64,000 nt of DNA, from contig CAHIKZ030001202.1 of the NCBI GenBank assembly GCA_903632075.3, positions 4,382,501 to 4,446,500 on the forward strand, in the 5' to 3' direction. Below, piece after piece: positions 11,651-22,925 of this stretch. The notes beneath the pieces are model-generated. The model was given only the letters and a program-made list of their open reading frames with translations. It did no database searches and was not told the origin of the DNA. Source of the stretch: Acanthosepion pharaonis. Its lineage: Eukaryota > Mollusca > Cephalopoda > Sepiida > Sepiidae. Made by a program: the position numbers and the translations under genes. Each line of letters opens with the position of its first letter. Position 1 is the stretch's first letter.

Positions 11651-12332
11651 GCAGCATGGCTCGGCGTTGCCCGTGCTTGATTCAAAATCGTACGACTCAT
11701 ACAGCAATCGCTTGACTTAAAATATTTTTGCCCTTCCTTGCCTTTAAAGGAGTGGCCTTTGCGTGCTGATGTTGCTACATGCCTTATTTCACACTGCGAA
11801 TTTTTTCTAAGTTTTATACTAAACATTAAATCTGTTACGAAAAAAAAATGTTAACAACAAATACTTTTTCACACCCAACCCAGTTCTGCGGAATCAGAAT
11901 CAACGTTGAGTTTAAGCAAGCTAATGAGCCAATTGGAGTAAAGTGCCATGCAGATTTAAATTTTTCCCACTTGTGACGAATGCAGCTATCGATTTTTTTT
12001 TTGCATGCTAGCATGCTAGTTAACATTCGTGTCAGTCAGCTGTTAGCTCTCACGCTGGCCAATAGAATCTTCCTGCCTATTCGTGGTAGCCAGCTATAGG
12101 CTCTCACTCTGGCCAGTAGAAAATGGCCGCAAACTACATGAAAACCGTAGAAGCATGAAAAAATCGATTATTTCCACTATCGATGGAAGTTGGGAAATGC
12201 AAAATCGGTCTTTGCCTTCCCGCAAACTTGTAGAATGTGCATGTAAATGTTGGTGCAAATCCGTCGAAAATTGCGACCGAGCATTCATTACACACACACA
12301 CACATCCTGTCTTATATATATATATGTATGTA
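11648..12332 (+). repeat. possible interspersed repeat with internal 54-bp duplication
   Basis: Non-coding sequence following the (TA)n array. It contains a two-copy imperfect repeat with a 54-bp offset (ATTCGTG...CAGCT...CTCTCACGCTGGCCAATAGAA from 12025 and again from 12079), a GCATGCTAGCATGC palindrome (about 12003-12016) and a short (CA)n at 12290-12302. I suspect a dispersed element but have no second copy in the window to compare. Confidence 0.35.
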
Positions 12333-13051
12333 GGGTGCGATGGATAAATTGTTGTCTAAATTTCCCAAAAATAAAAATTACACTGACATCTCATTTTAAT
12401 AGATATATTTAAAAAATTACACAAAAGTATCTTGAAATACAAAACAGTAGATTTATTCAATAAAATCGCCCTTGGCTTCAACCACGGGCCTCCGGACGGC
12501 ATCAGAATCTCCTGCATCTCTTCTTGTTTAAGTTGGTGAATGCTGTCATAATCTTTGCCTTCATTTCATCTTTGGTATTAGAAGGGGTTTTCTTAGGCTC
12601 TCGCTCAACTGTATCCTAGACATAATAATAAAGGTTGTCGCAAGTCTATCGCGTTAGCTAATCAGATGAAAATGGTTATATGGTCGCATAAAATTGTCGG
12701 AGAGTCATGACTGTGCTCTCCTGTTTGCGTAGGCCTCTGTGTTCATTCTAAGGCCTTCTAGGGAGATGAATGGAGGCATAACGTCGGCATCACTAGTGAT
12801 CACTCCAAACACCTTCGTAATCACCATTAGATTCATTCAACTCTTTCCGTATCCTTTGTACTGACCTCAGGTTGACGCCCACAAATTATGCAATGTTCGT
12901 GTTGGATCTTCCGGCGCGATTGCCAAGCAATACAGCATGCAGTTTCTGAATTTTTGTCATCCGAGAGTACCCGACAGACCCTCATACTTAGAACAACGCG
13001 CAAGAGTAAATTAAAATATAGAATTGCGACAATTTATCCATTGCATCTTGC

Positions 13052-13052
<1 letters not shown>
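12333..13052 (-). mobile_element. mariner-type element, internally deleted copy 1
   Basis: The left end AGGGTGCGATGGATAAATTG next to TA and the right end CAATTTATCCATTGCATCTT are inverted repeats of each other, and match the ends of the element at 31.4-32.2 kb. On the reverse strand mariner protein blocks appear across frames: ADVMPPFI...GLRMNTEAY, and near the end NTKDEMKAKI-like and LNKEE. It is about 720 bp against the 1.2-1.3 kb usual for mariner, so much of the catalytic domain is gone. It is cut off by a (TA)n array at its right end. Confidence 0.8.

Positions 13053-13053
<1 letters not shown>

Positions 13054-13138
<85 letters not shown>
13054..13138. repeat. (TA)n array
   Basis: About 42 units, directly at the right inverted repeat of the mariner copy. 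It may have grown from the TA target duplication. Confidence 0.98.
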
Positions 13139-13141
<3 letters not shown>

Positions 13142-13180
13142 GAGATAATCCAGGCTTGAGCAACATGTCCAGCAGGGTAT

Positions 13181-13347
13181 GTATAGTTATATATGTACAT
13201 TTCATATATGAATGATATTTACTACTTCAATATTCTGTACACTTACTTGGCATAGAGAAAGAGACACCAAACAATACCAACGAATGGTACAGTACATAGA
13301 GAAAGTAAATATCACTCATATATTAAATGCTTATATATAACTATATA
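13181..13347. repeat. inverted repeat, about 47-bp arms
   Basis: The arm at 13181-13228 (GTATAGTTATATATGTACAT...GATATTTACT) is nearly the reverse complement of 13301-13347 (AGTAAATATCACTCATATAT...AACTATAT), with about seven mismatches. The 72-base loop contains two diverged copies of CATAGAGAAAG. It looks like a small foldback element, with no coding. Confidence 0.7.
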
Positions 13348-14151
13348 TTCTTTGTCGAATAAGTCGATCAACAATTTTAATGTGACGTAAATATAAACTG
13401 AATTTTCTGAATTTTAAGATTGTTTTATCATAATTTGTATAAATGAAAAGTATAACTTTGCGTTAAAGTGCAACATAATCTAGGAATACAATTTGTAGCG
13501 AGGCTAAAATTGCGCAATAACATGAGATTCTTACTGTCAAGGGCTATTTTTATTAGATTCTTGCTTTCCAGGGATATTTTTTATTTTATTTTTTTAACGT
13601 GTGACGATAAAATATATCCGGCATCAAGGCCTCTGATCGAGATCTATTGAGGAGCGTGGAAACACCTCTTAATTGCTATTGTTCCCAGATCCATCCTGAA
13701 CTCGGGTGGTAGACCTGTTACACTTGCAACTATGGGCAAATAGTTAACCCCCAAACTGCGGTCAAAAGACTTATTGAAGTACAAAAATACATATTTGTAG
13801 TAGAAATGCCAGCAATGCCTTTTCATATTAATAGAATTATCAGCGTTGATTTTTGTAAAATAAAGAAATACATTTTTATACAAAAAAAAAAAAAACAAGA
13901 AATTAGCAGAAATACATTTACGTGAAATGAAAATTGACAATACAATTTTGAAGAACAAATTACAAGCAATACAGTTTTTTGAAAAGAAATTAGTAATGCA
14001 CCCCAAAAATTACATTTCGGTATTATATGACCCGAAAGGATTTGATATGGGTTTAAACAAACAAAACAAACAAAGAAAACCAGTTCAAAGTTGTCAGAGT
14101 CTTATCTTATAGCTCTCGAGGTGACTGTATCTGGTGCTGAAATCTTTAATT
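13348..14151. other. unassigned spacer
   Basis: AT-rich sequence with short homopolymer runs (A13 near 13881). The open frames of up to 120 codons have no recognised motif. Confidence 0.45.
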
Positions 14152-14421
14152 AGACATGGAGTAATGGATAGCGGCTCGGATTGAGGAATCGGTGTGCCGA
14201 GTTCGAATTGAAATCAAATCCATTACATTCACTTACGTGCTAATACCCTTCGAAAAGTATGAATCCTCTTCCCCACCCCACAGCTATAACTGGGTTCTAT
14301 AGCCTTGGATGGCAACTGGTCTACAGCAGAAAGAAATGGCGATCTACTGCGGGAAAAATCTGCCTCGTCAGTCATATACCGAAAGCCTAAGCGTGTGTCA
14401 CGCATGGCACTTAACTAACTG
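14152..14421 (+). repeat. SINE family B, tRNA-derived
   Basis: The head has an A-box-like GGAGTAATGGATAGCGGCTC and a B-box-like GCCGAGTTCGAATTG. The body ACTTACGTGCTAATACC, GTATGAATCCTCTTCC and TTCTATAGCCTTGGATGGCA recurs at 53.4 kb. The tail includes GTCACGCATGGCAC. The near-identity of head and body with the second copy supports a SINE rather than a tRNA gene. Confidence 0.8.
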
Positions 14422-15785
14422 ACATACTTGTTTCTCTGGTTCGCCTTTCTGTGCTGGCATCAAAAATGGAAAAACTGACACAAAAATAAAATTAAAAAAG
14501 ATATTCCTCATCCATTTGTTGGAGTTAATCATTTTAGATATTGACTTTATTAACTTGGAATTTATACCATCCCCGTATGTCTGTTATATCGATTTTTCTT
14601 TTCACTCCATCGACCTCATATTTTCGCCGAAGGTGGCGGATGTTTGAAATTAGTAGTCCCTTTATCTTATACAAACTGCTCTATCAGGCTAACGAGTTTC
14701 ATGTACTCAATTTAAGCTTCAGCCTAGAATTCTCAAGCGGTCTCCCACCTAAGTAATGATCAGGATCGAGTGCGTTTAACTTCAACGAACCTAATGTGAT
14801 ATAATCGTATTAATGTTGTATCCGTTGTAATGATTTTGCATTCTGACTGGCCTAAGGAAAAGTTGTTGCTAAAATGGTCTCCCCTCTCAACACAAAATAT
14901 ACTACGGCAAAATGATCCGATCAAATATCACAAGTCTCTTGTTCGATCCGATAAATATTCCAGCACTCCTTCGTATAGAACAAATACAAACATATACTAC
15001 GTTAAAACCTATCTTTATAACCAACTTATGTGTGTGTGTCATACACATTCGAGTATACTGTGTCTTATAGAATTTAAAGCACACTCTTATTATAAAATGA
15101 AACAATTTGACACGATGTTCTGGTACAACAACCACAAAACTGAATTCCTCGAATAGAAGAAAAGGCATAATCCAAAAAGACAATGGAATTAATGAATTAA
15201 CACGCAGAGCTACTGAATTGTTCTCTGCCTAACCCACTTTGCAAAATCTGACCAAACAACCAAACATCAATATTGATTTTGGAATCCCGCTTGGTTGGCC
15301 GGAGAATATTTCAGCACCCACCGTCATAAGACGAACGAACACGCGGCCAGTATCAATTGGGAGGTAACTGGGACAAGGAAGAAACATAATCCGATAGACC
15401 AGATAACCATAGGGCTGTTGTAACAAAAAAAAAGTGACGATGGCAGATATTATGCTAAAAGAAAGGAAGAACGGATAGAAGTATGAAGTTTCGAAAACTG
15501 TTCAAATTGCCAAAAGCGTTTTGTAAAATACGCATACAGAACCGATAATAGTTATGGAATATTTTGAAAAGAACGGGCGAAAGATGAGAAAAATGCGGCT
15601 CTAGTGAAGGATACAACAAGAAAATATGTAACAAAAGACTACAACAGCAAAATCAATATACCTATATCTATATTCTGGCATCAGTGTGGGTTAATAAAGA
15701 GGCAATTGAGTCCATCAATATTGGAGATCTTGGAACATTTTCTTAACCGAGGAAGAGTTAGAAAAACTCAAAATTATAATAACAT
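14422..15785. other. unassigned spacer
   Basis: No recognised element. The short frames at 14.83-15.43 kb show no family motif. Confidence 0.45.
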
Positions 15786-16035
15786 TATATTAGGAGTTTG
15801 TAGCGTGACGATGGTGGGAAAATGGCTGAAGACGAGATACGAGGTCAAGAGCGATGCCATTACAAACAATTCTTTGGATTTTGTTGAGAATCTCAAGATA
15901 AATAGACCAGACACATGAGCAATATTCTATGCACGCGCGAATGGTAGATTAATTAATTGATTCAAATGAGCAAGAGACTGGGTAATTGATGCAATATAAA
16001 CACTCCACTTCATGTCAGTGGAAACGAACATGAAA
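15786..16035 (-). mobile_element. APE-type LINE (L2w), internal fragment
   Basis: Matches the copy at 52.55-52.80 kb block by block: ATGGCTGAAGACGAGAT, AACAATTCTTTGGATTTTGT, TATGCACGCGCGAATGGTAG and CACTCCACTTCATGTCAGTG. In the reverse frame this is the diverged region around IRPCMEY...LDKIQR. It is badly decayed and lacks the 3' tail. Confidence 0.65.
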
Positions 16036-16749
16036 TTATTTTTGATTCAAACTAAGATAAAATCTATGAAAATAAACGAAATTCTTTTGTTGATAACTTT
16101 CAGTTTCAGACTCACTGTCCCACATGCAATGGAACCGGGCTTAACCGATACTGTAAATAACCAAACGTTGAAACTAATCAAAGATTAAGTGTTTTTTTCT
16201 ATTTAATAAGTCCCATACGGGTAACATTGAAAAAGACCTTAGCGAAGAAATTGTAGAAATTTGTGTTTGATGTAGGCAATGAAAACCAATGAATAGAAGC
16301 TATTTAAAAATAGCTGTTGTTGATATGTGAGACTAATATTCGTTACTGTATAAGGTAACGAGTATATAGCGTCATTAACTGTTTTTTAGGGATGTTTTCT
16401 TGCGTTGAACAGAGATAGATATTTAAGGGATAGTTTTTATTTTTTCTAGAGATATTGCTTGATCTAATGAATTATTTGTTTCAAACAGTGCAATTATAGT
16501 GTTGTGTTGTATACAACACGTGGCACGTTGGGGGTCTACAAAAACACCCGAAATAAAATGCCACAGCATCATGCAGTTGAAGAGCTAAAGATAATGTTTA
16601 TGCTTTTTGTAAAAACTATAAAATGCCAACTGGCGAACGTTAGAAGTCCTTCGGCAAACAAGTTGGGTAATCACACATCAATCGATACTGAAATAAAATG
16701 TAATTCTATGTTATTTATTGAAGAACACATGTTTTTTTTCTATCTTTTC
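16036..16749. other. unassigned spacer
   Basis: AT-rich, no recognised element. Confidence 0.45.
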
Positions 16750-17210
16750 TCTCCAAGCAAGGCGTTAATTTCACTAAGACCTAATCAAGGTCTTTAGAGA
16801 GGAGAATAGACAATAAAAGAACAGGTTTCACGGAGACAGATGGCGATTGACGCTGCATCAAAATTTTTAATATCGTAGGTGGCAGGAAAGTAAGAAATCT
16901 GAAGAAAGTTGCAGGAGACCGAGAAAAAAATACTATTAGAATAAAACATATAGGTTACATCTAACAAATCCAATAGTAAAACGATTAGACGTAGTTGTCA
17001 ATCTAGTTGTACGATTATATTCATGGTGCCGAGACGCCAAGGATGAGAGGTAATTAGAACAACTTCCATAAAAATATTAAGAGAAAATACAAAGAGAAGC
17101 CACGTGACCGCGGTGGAAAAATGGCTGAAGTCGAGATGCCAGGTGAAGACCGATAACATTACAAACCCTTCTGTGGATTTGGTATTATTTAATACCCGAT
17201 ATCCACCAGT
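16750..17210 (-). mobile_element. APE-type LINE (L2w), 3' fragment
   Basis: The plus strand begins CTCCAAGCAAGGCGTTAATT after a T-run, the 3' end shared with the other copies. It then reads through GATGGCGATTGACGCTGCAT and ATGGCTGAAGTCGAGATGCC, ending inside the RT C-terminal region. Reverse-strand translation is full of stops. It may be the same insertion as the fragment at 15.8 kb only if rearranged; as read they overlap in family coordinates, so I keep them separate. Confidence 0.7.
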
Positions 17211-17312
17211 TAAATGTTATGCAAAAATAAAACATTGTGCCCACTACTAGAAATCGAAATCAAACCGAAATAAGACTTTAAAGGGGACATTTTGAAAGTG
17301 TATATCAATATC

Positions 17313-17315
<3 letters not shown>

Positions 17316-17385
<70 letters not shown>
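17316..17385. repeat. (TA)n array
   Basis: About 35 units between TATCTGCA and TTCAAGTG. Confidence 0.98.
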
Positions 17386-17389
<4 letters not shown>

Positions 17390-18395
17390 GTGATGAATCG
17401 AGATATTAAGAACAAACAAACTGGATAAGCGAATAAGAAAGAGGAACCCTGTAGCAGACAATAAACTGTATAAAACGCAGACAGATTACATTCAGACATT
17501 AGTACCATTATTTCTACACATAGAGGGAAGGTTGCTTAAACTTAATATGCATAGTAATACGCATTCTCAAATGATAATCCGAAGTCATTCAGTGACTATC
17601 ATAAGTTTAAAATAAATTAATTAAAACACTTCAAATGGAACATTATCATTAGGATTTTACATTAATTATTATTAAAAATGTATCCGACATTTAATTTACC
17701 AATCAAGTTGTTAAATTTCACCCTATCGGTAATATTTTTACTAGCTTTATCTTACTAGTGGTTGAATTACTCTTTGTAAAATGTAAAGCATTACAATCGC
17801 CGTTAACTTTTTCTTATCTACAAGGAATATTGTGTTTTAATATCTATAAAATACGTTAAATGTGTCGACCCAAAATAGATGAGTGATTCGCTTTCTATCA
17901 GTTAAAATAAATGTAATTTTGAACTAAGAGATTTCTTTCTTACATTTTCTCTTGTCTTCGTTCGTCATAACAGATTTCGTCTGTAGAAAACTCTTCAAAC
18001 GGAAACATAATTACCTTCGTTGAACTTGGGAGCCTTATGTATAGCTGGAAATGTTAAATTGAGTTTGAGTCCAGAAAAGAAAACTTATTCCGCTCATCAC
18101 TTCCTTCAAATTAAGTTAAAGTCGAAATTATTCTGACACAGGCCAACAACTAGCGATGTTGTAGAGTTATGTGTGTACATAAGCATCAAATTTCTAGTCG
18201 AAACCCATTTATTCTCATATAGTATTTGTGTGCAAAATTTTAAGATGTTTACTCTGTGTATTTAGGTTTCAAAAAGTGTGCTGTGAACTTCTGCACACAC
18301 CTGATATATCTAAGTGGTGATAGGTTTATACACATATATATGTTGATATATACATGCACATGATAATTTTTCCCCTCTTTCTCCTGCTTTCTCCA
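17386..18395. other. unassigned spacer
   Basis: AT-rich, no recognised element. Confidence 0.45.

Positions 18396-18480
<85 letters not shown>
18396..18480. repeat. palindromic compound microsatellite (TC)n(TA)n(GA)n
   Basis: (TC)10 then (TA)20 then (GA)12. The whole tract is self-complementary and could fold into one long hairpin. Confidence 0.97.
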
Positions 18481-18560
18481 CGGGCAGACAGACAGACAGA
18501 TTGAGAGAGATACATAGATAGATACGAATACAGACTTAGATATTAGTACAGATTTAGACT

Positions 18561-18615
<55 letters not shown>

Positions 18616-18655
18616 TTAGAGAGATAAATAGAGGGATGGAGAGATATATAGATTA
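18481..18655. repeat. (GACA)/(GATA) microsatellite
   Basis: GACA repeats at 18487-18500, then scattered GATA, then a clean (GATA)13 from about 18560 to 18614. Confidence 0.95.
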
Positions 18656-19904
18656 TACTACAGTTTATTATGCAAGACAAAACATCTTTAATTAATTAAA
18701 ATGTGTTTAGCCTACCGATGCTGGTTCTATAAGATCCTTCCTATATAGCTCTCCAAATTCAAATCCAGGGCCTTCTGTTACCGGAAACCCTCAGGGGTGG
18801 AACTATAGCCATCACGATTGGCCAATTTCCGGTTGATGAGTTTTATACTTTTACATTCATCATGAAACAATACGTTTTCTAAATCAGTTTTCATGTACTT
18901 CTGCACCTAATGTAGATGATTGTTTTATTCATATTTACATAATAGTATTTCTCACGTTGCTTTGATGTTTGTAGTCATTTTTTCTTAGTTTTCAACTATT
19001 TTTCCCTCTATATTGGTAACATGAGCGTTTTCAAATAGTTTCTTGATCAATCACGTTTTCTCGCTTATTACGGTTTTGGGGACTTTCCCGCTTATGTTTT
19101 CAATTTATTTCATTGTTCTGCGAAATTATTCCAGTATTCTTTGTAATTTGCATTACTTTGTTTATCTTTTCTTATTAACTTATGTCATTCTTTTAACCAA
19201 GAAAATATTTCTAGATCGAAAATTAAAGTAATAAAAACTTATAACTCTACTAATATGCAATTATTTACAATATAACCATCGACTTCATTGAGAAAACCTC
19301 ACGCTACTAAATAAGATATTGTAATTATGAAGAACAAATAAAAAATATAGAATTCAACGCAGTATATTATTTTCTAAATATTCGTATATCTTGAAAATGG
19401 TAACGACATCGTTTAGTTTACAACCATTTTGTTATGAAACTCTTGAAATGTAGGCCATAATATGGATATATGATATGAGGGAATTTTAAGAGACGTTTAC
19501 GTGATATATAATTTATCTATGAGTATCGTTCGGAAAGCAGTGACCCAAATTTAATGTCTTAGTACAAATCGTTAGAGATAAATTTTATGGATGCAGTATT
19601 AGAATTTGGAACTTCCTGCCAGAAATCCATATTTTTAGTCAAAACAGCAGCTGAGTGGTTATAAGCAAAGAAAAGTATTACTAAAATATGGGGGGTGGGA
19701 TAAACCAGAAGTGAATTACTCCCAAGGGGAAAAACGGACAACAATAATGGACTTCTTATCATTCACAATGGAAACGGTAATACAAAATATGATAATTAGC
19801 TTTTGCAATAATTCTGATCAGTAGATAGAAAACATCCATATATAAGCTGCTGGCAATTACTGGAAAATAGCAATAGTCTAGAGCTCAAAAACTTTGCCAA
19901 TGTC
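18656..19904. other. unassigned spacer
   Basis: No recognised element. CCTTCTGTTACCGGAAACCC and GATTGGCCAATTTCCGGTTG near 18780-18835 form a local region richer in GC. Confidence 0.45.
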
Positions 19905-19905
19905 C

Positions 19906-19964
<59 letters not shown>
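19906..19964. repeat. (TA)n(GT)n compound microsatellite
   Basis: About 9 TA then 20 GT units, running straight into the start of the family E repeat. Confidence 0.97.
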
Positions 19965-19966
<2 letters not shown>

Positions 19967-20428
19967 CCTAGGGAAGGTTACTGAATAGAATAATCACATG
20001 AAGGTTGGTAATGAACGATAATACTTAGGGCAATAACAATACATATAAGATTTGCTAGCGGTGCGTAGAAGAATAAGTCAACTGCTAGGGGTGAGTCAAC
20101 TGAATTCCAAAATGAATCTCCAACTGCAGGATATCCACCAATCGCCCCACGCGGTCAGATGTGGCATGCGGCCGAATTTCATGTAGAGTTTCCCTTTCCC
20201 GAAGGCTCGGCAAAAAATTCCCCTTAGACACCGTATAAAACGGAGTCGTTTAGCTGTTTCCCGAGACGAGACTCTGCCCTCCGACATAGCTTCGTCTGGG
20301 GATCCACTATGCCAGGAGGCAGAGAGTTTGACTAGTACAGCTGGTCAAACTCCAACCGCAAACCAACATACAGTATTTACTACTGTATATATGGGAATGG
20401 TGACATACCCATTATCGTTCGTAGGTAT
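19964..20428 (+). repeat. family E structured repeat, copy 1
   Basis: A roughly 460-bp non-coding repeat shared with 43.67-44.42 kb. It opens GTAACCTAGGGAAGGTTACT, passes CTGCAGGATATCCACCAA, GCGGTCAGATGTGGCA and CCGTATAAAACGGAGTCG (a TATA-box-like segment), then a decayed stem-loop (GACGAGACTCTGCC...CGACATAGCTTCGTC) and ends ACATACAGTATTTACTACTG...CCATTATCGT. It has no meaningful open frame. What element it belongs to is unknown to me. Confidence 0.8.
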
Positions 20429-20464
20429 GCTACAATTTATATGGGGAAAAGATATATGACAAAA

Positions 20465-21210
20465 GGAAAAAAATCGTGTGATGCGTTTCGTCCTTTAGGG
20501 CTTCTTTGGATTGAATGTTGGTTCGACTATACATGTGCACGAACGAGGGACACTGGGAATTTGAATTTTTATTTTTTTTTTAAATCTAGCCTATTTAATT
20601 TAGATTCATATCTTTTCGGTTTCCATCAAATTTTGTTATAAGATACCCCATACTGTGATGATAAATGTTCTGCCAGGAATGGTAAAATGCTGTAAGAGCG
20701 AGGGCTCAGATTTACTGTAGATGACCTTACAATCAAGCCTCTTTCTAAATATTTTCGTCCTAGTGAATGGTTTTCTCCTTTGATCAGAGTAGCATTTTAT
20801 ATAACAAAATTGTATTCAGTCATCCTACGGTTGTCTCCAATGCATTTGATGTATTATTTTGTAAAATATCCCTTTTGCTTTCATATAATTTTTTATTTAG
20901 ATTCTTGATGTTTTTCTCCTATGTATTTTTGTGACAATGAATAAAGCCGATCGAGTTTTAGTTTATTGTTTTGTTTAGTCTTTTATTGTTTTATATCTAG
21001 TAGTAACATATTTGATATTGAGTTTAGATAAATCTTTTTTCAATTGTAGATTTGATAGAAGTAGTTGGTAGGAAATATATAAAAAAAGCAAAAATTAAAA
21101 AATTTCCAGCACCTCTCGTCCGTGCGCATGTGTAATCGCACCAATGTAAATTGATTTCGAGGAAGCCCTAAAGGACGTAACGCGACATCTTCCACTTTTT
21201 CATACATTTT
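20465..21210. repeat. element with ~100-bp terminal inverted repeats
   Basis: The segment 20470-20565 (GTCCTTTAGGGCTTC, ACATGTGCACGAACGAGGGA) is the diverged reverse complement of 21090-21205 (CTCGTCCGTGCGCATGTGTA, GGAAGCCCTAAAGGACGTAA). About 520 bp of AT-rich non-coding DNA lies between. On the appropriate strand each arm reads GAAGCCCTAAAGGACG(A/T)AACGC, a variant of the GAAG-stem-CGAAAC motif seen in other repeats here. It could be a MITE or the ends of a Penelope-like element; I cannot tell which. Confidence 0.6.
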
Positions 21211-21225
21211 CCACAATATTTTTCT

Positions 21226-21232
<7 letters not shown>

Positions 21233-21290
<58 letters not shown>
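21233..21290. repeat. (TA)n array
   Basis: About 29 units, followed by TTTTCATTAAGAAA twice in a row (a 21-bp duplication that includes ATATATA). Confidence 0.97.
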
Positions 21291-21294
<4 letters not shown>

Positions 21295-21539
21295 CATTAA
21301 GAAATATATATATTTTCATTAAGAAAAGTCTCATTAACACAACCATTTTTTTCTTAGAAAAAACAAGAGCCCCATAGTTTCATTGATCTCATGTCGAAAA
21401 GAATATTTAACATAGTAATTTTCTTTCTAACTTTTGTGAGGATACTAAAAACTCTGTCCGTAAGTATGAAAGAATCCTATTCAGATAAGTAGACAATGTT
21501 CGTCTAAATTTTTTAATGATATATATATATATATATATG

Positions 21540-21764
21540 CCTACGTTTGGTGTGCGACTTAAGTTTTGTTGGTTACCCAACTCCTCGAGGACAAGATAGA
21601 GTTTATTGATTACATATTGTTTATTTAGGATATAGCTTATTGATTATTTAAGATACTGCTTATTGTTTCTTTATTGTTTATTTGTTTTAAATAAGAAATA
21701 AACTATACATTGTGCTCGATGTGTTGTGTAACCAACGAAACTTAAGTCGCACACAAAACTTAGG
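21540..21764. repeat. foldback/MITE-like element, 37-bp inverted ends
   Basis: The left arm at 21540-21576 (CCTACGTTTGGTGTGCGACT...GGTTAC) is the reverse complement of 21728-21764 with about four mismatches. Both sides run into TA-rich DNA. The 151-bp interior has no coding and repeats TATTGATTA/TTATTGTTT. The size and TA flanks fit a Tc1/mariner-type MITE. Confidence 0.75.
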
Positions 21765-21932
21765 TTTTATGTATATTAATTAATATATATTTCTTAGCTC
21801 TGTCTAAGCAGATCGAGCACTATTATGTCTACACCTCTTGGCAAAACTTGGTAATTATTTATTTGCTTACCTGTGTATGCACGCTAGCACGAGCGTATAC
21901 ATTTGCTAATATCTAGTTATTTCATTTACCTA

Positions 21933-21935
<3 letters not shown>

Positions 21936-22008
<73 letters not shown>
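21936..22008. repeat. (TA)n array
   Basis: About 36 units between CCTAAAC and GGTCTG. Confidence 0.98.
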
Positions 22009-22010
<2 letters not shown>

Positions 22011-22850
22011 TCTGTTTTTTCGGCCACTTTCAAATCCAAACAAAAGTACGATTTGGGGTTCATCAAGAGTAAACATAAGTAGATAATATCTTAAATATGT
22101 TTACTGTTCTTTCTTTGAATATACTATTTTTATTCATTATTATATGTTTTCCATTTAAGGTGAGATCAATTATGTTGAAACCATCTCTAATGGTTTATAC
22201 GTTTTATATTCTTATCTTCGTATGAAAGTACGTTTCTAAGTCTTCCTATTAACGAATTTAATCCAAGAAACAATTTGATCTAAATATCTTCTAACCATAT
22301 GAGGCCGTGATATTTCACCATTAATCCGGATTTGATCTTATATATATTTTTCCATTTGAACTAAAATAGATACAAAAAGAAAGAACAGGTGAAATCATTA
22401 CAATCTTGGAAATCCAATTAAAGCCGTTGAGTTTAATTGGATATCTAGTAAAATCGTTATCTATGAAAATAGTTGAACTTTAGTCGATGCCTTATGAAGT
22501 TGTTTTTCTTAAAAGAAACAGATACACTTAAGGAATTCAGTTCAATAATATCCATCAAATACATGGCCACCATAGCCAGTGATGCCAATGGCAATCAAAG
22601 ATAAAAAAAAGACGATTCCTTAATTTTTATTTGAAGTGTCAGTTTCAGGCCAATTTTTTTTTCCACTTAGAATTAATATACTAATATTTTATCGGAAAAA
22701 TTCTTTTCTTGTAGAAGTATTCATATCTGAAACATATTTTTCTGATTCCTTATCAGAGTATAAAAATCTATTCTGTTGCCATATTGATCTATACATTATG
22801 TATGCATATATATACGTATGAATGAGTACAAAACGCACTATGAATACATA
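22009..22850. other. unassigned spacer
   Basis: AT-rich, no recognised element. Confidence 0.45.
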
Positions 22851-22851
22851 A

Positions 22852-22921
<70 letters not shown>
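22851..22921. repeat. (AC)n(TA)n compound microsatellite
   Basis: About 11 AC then 24 TA units. Confidence 0.97.

Positions 22922-22925
<4 letters not shown>

Noticed and set aside
14152..14230. Functional tRNA gene
   Set aside because: A and B boxes are present but no full cloverleaf, and the body recurs as a SINE.
15786..17210. One long LINE insertion
   Set aside because: The two fragments overlap in family coordinates and are separated by 700 bp of unrelated DNA, so they are two pieces.
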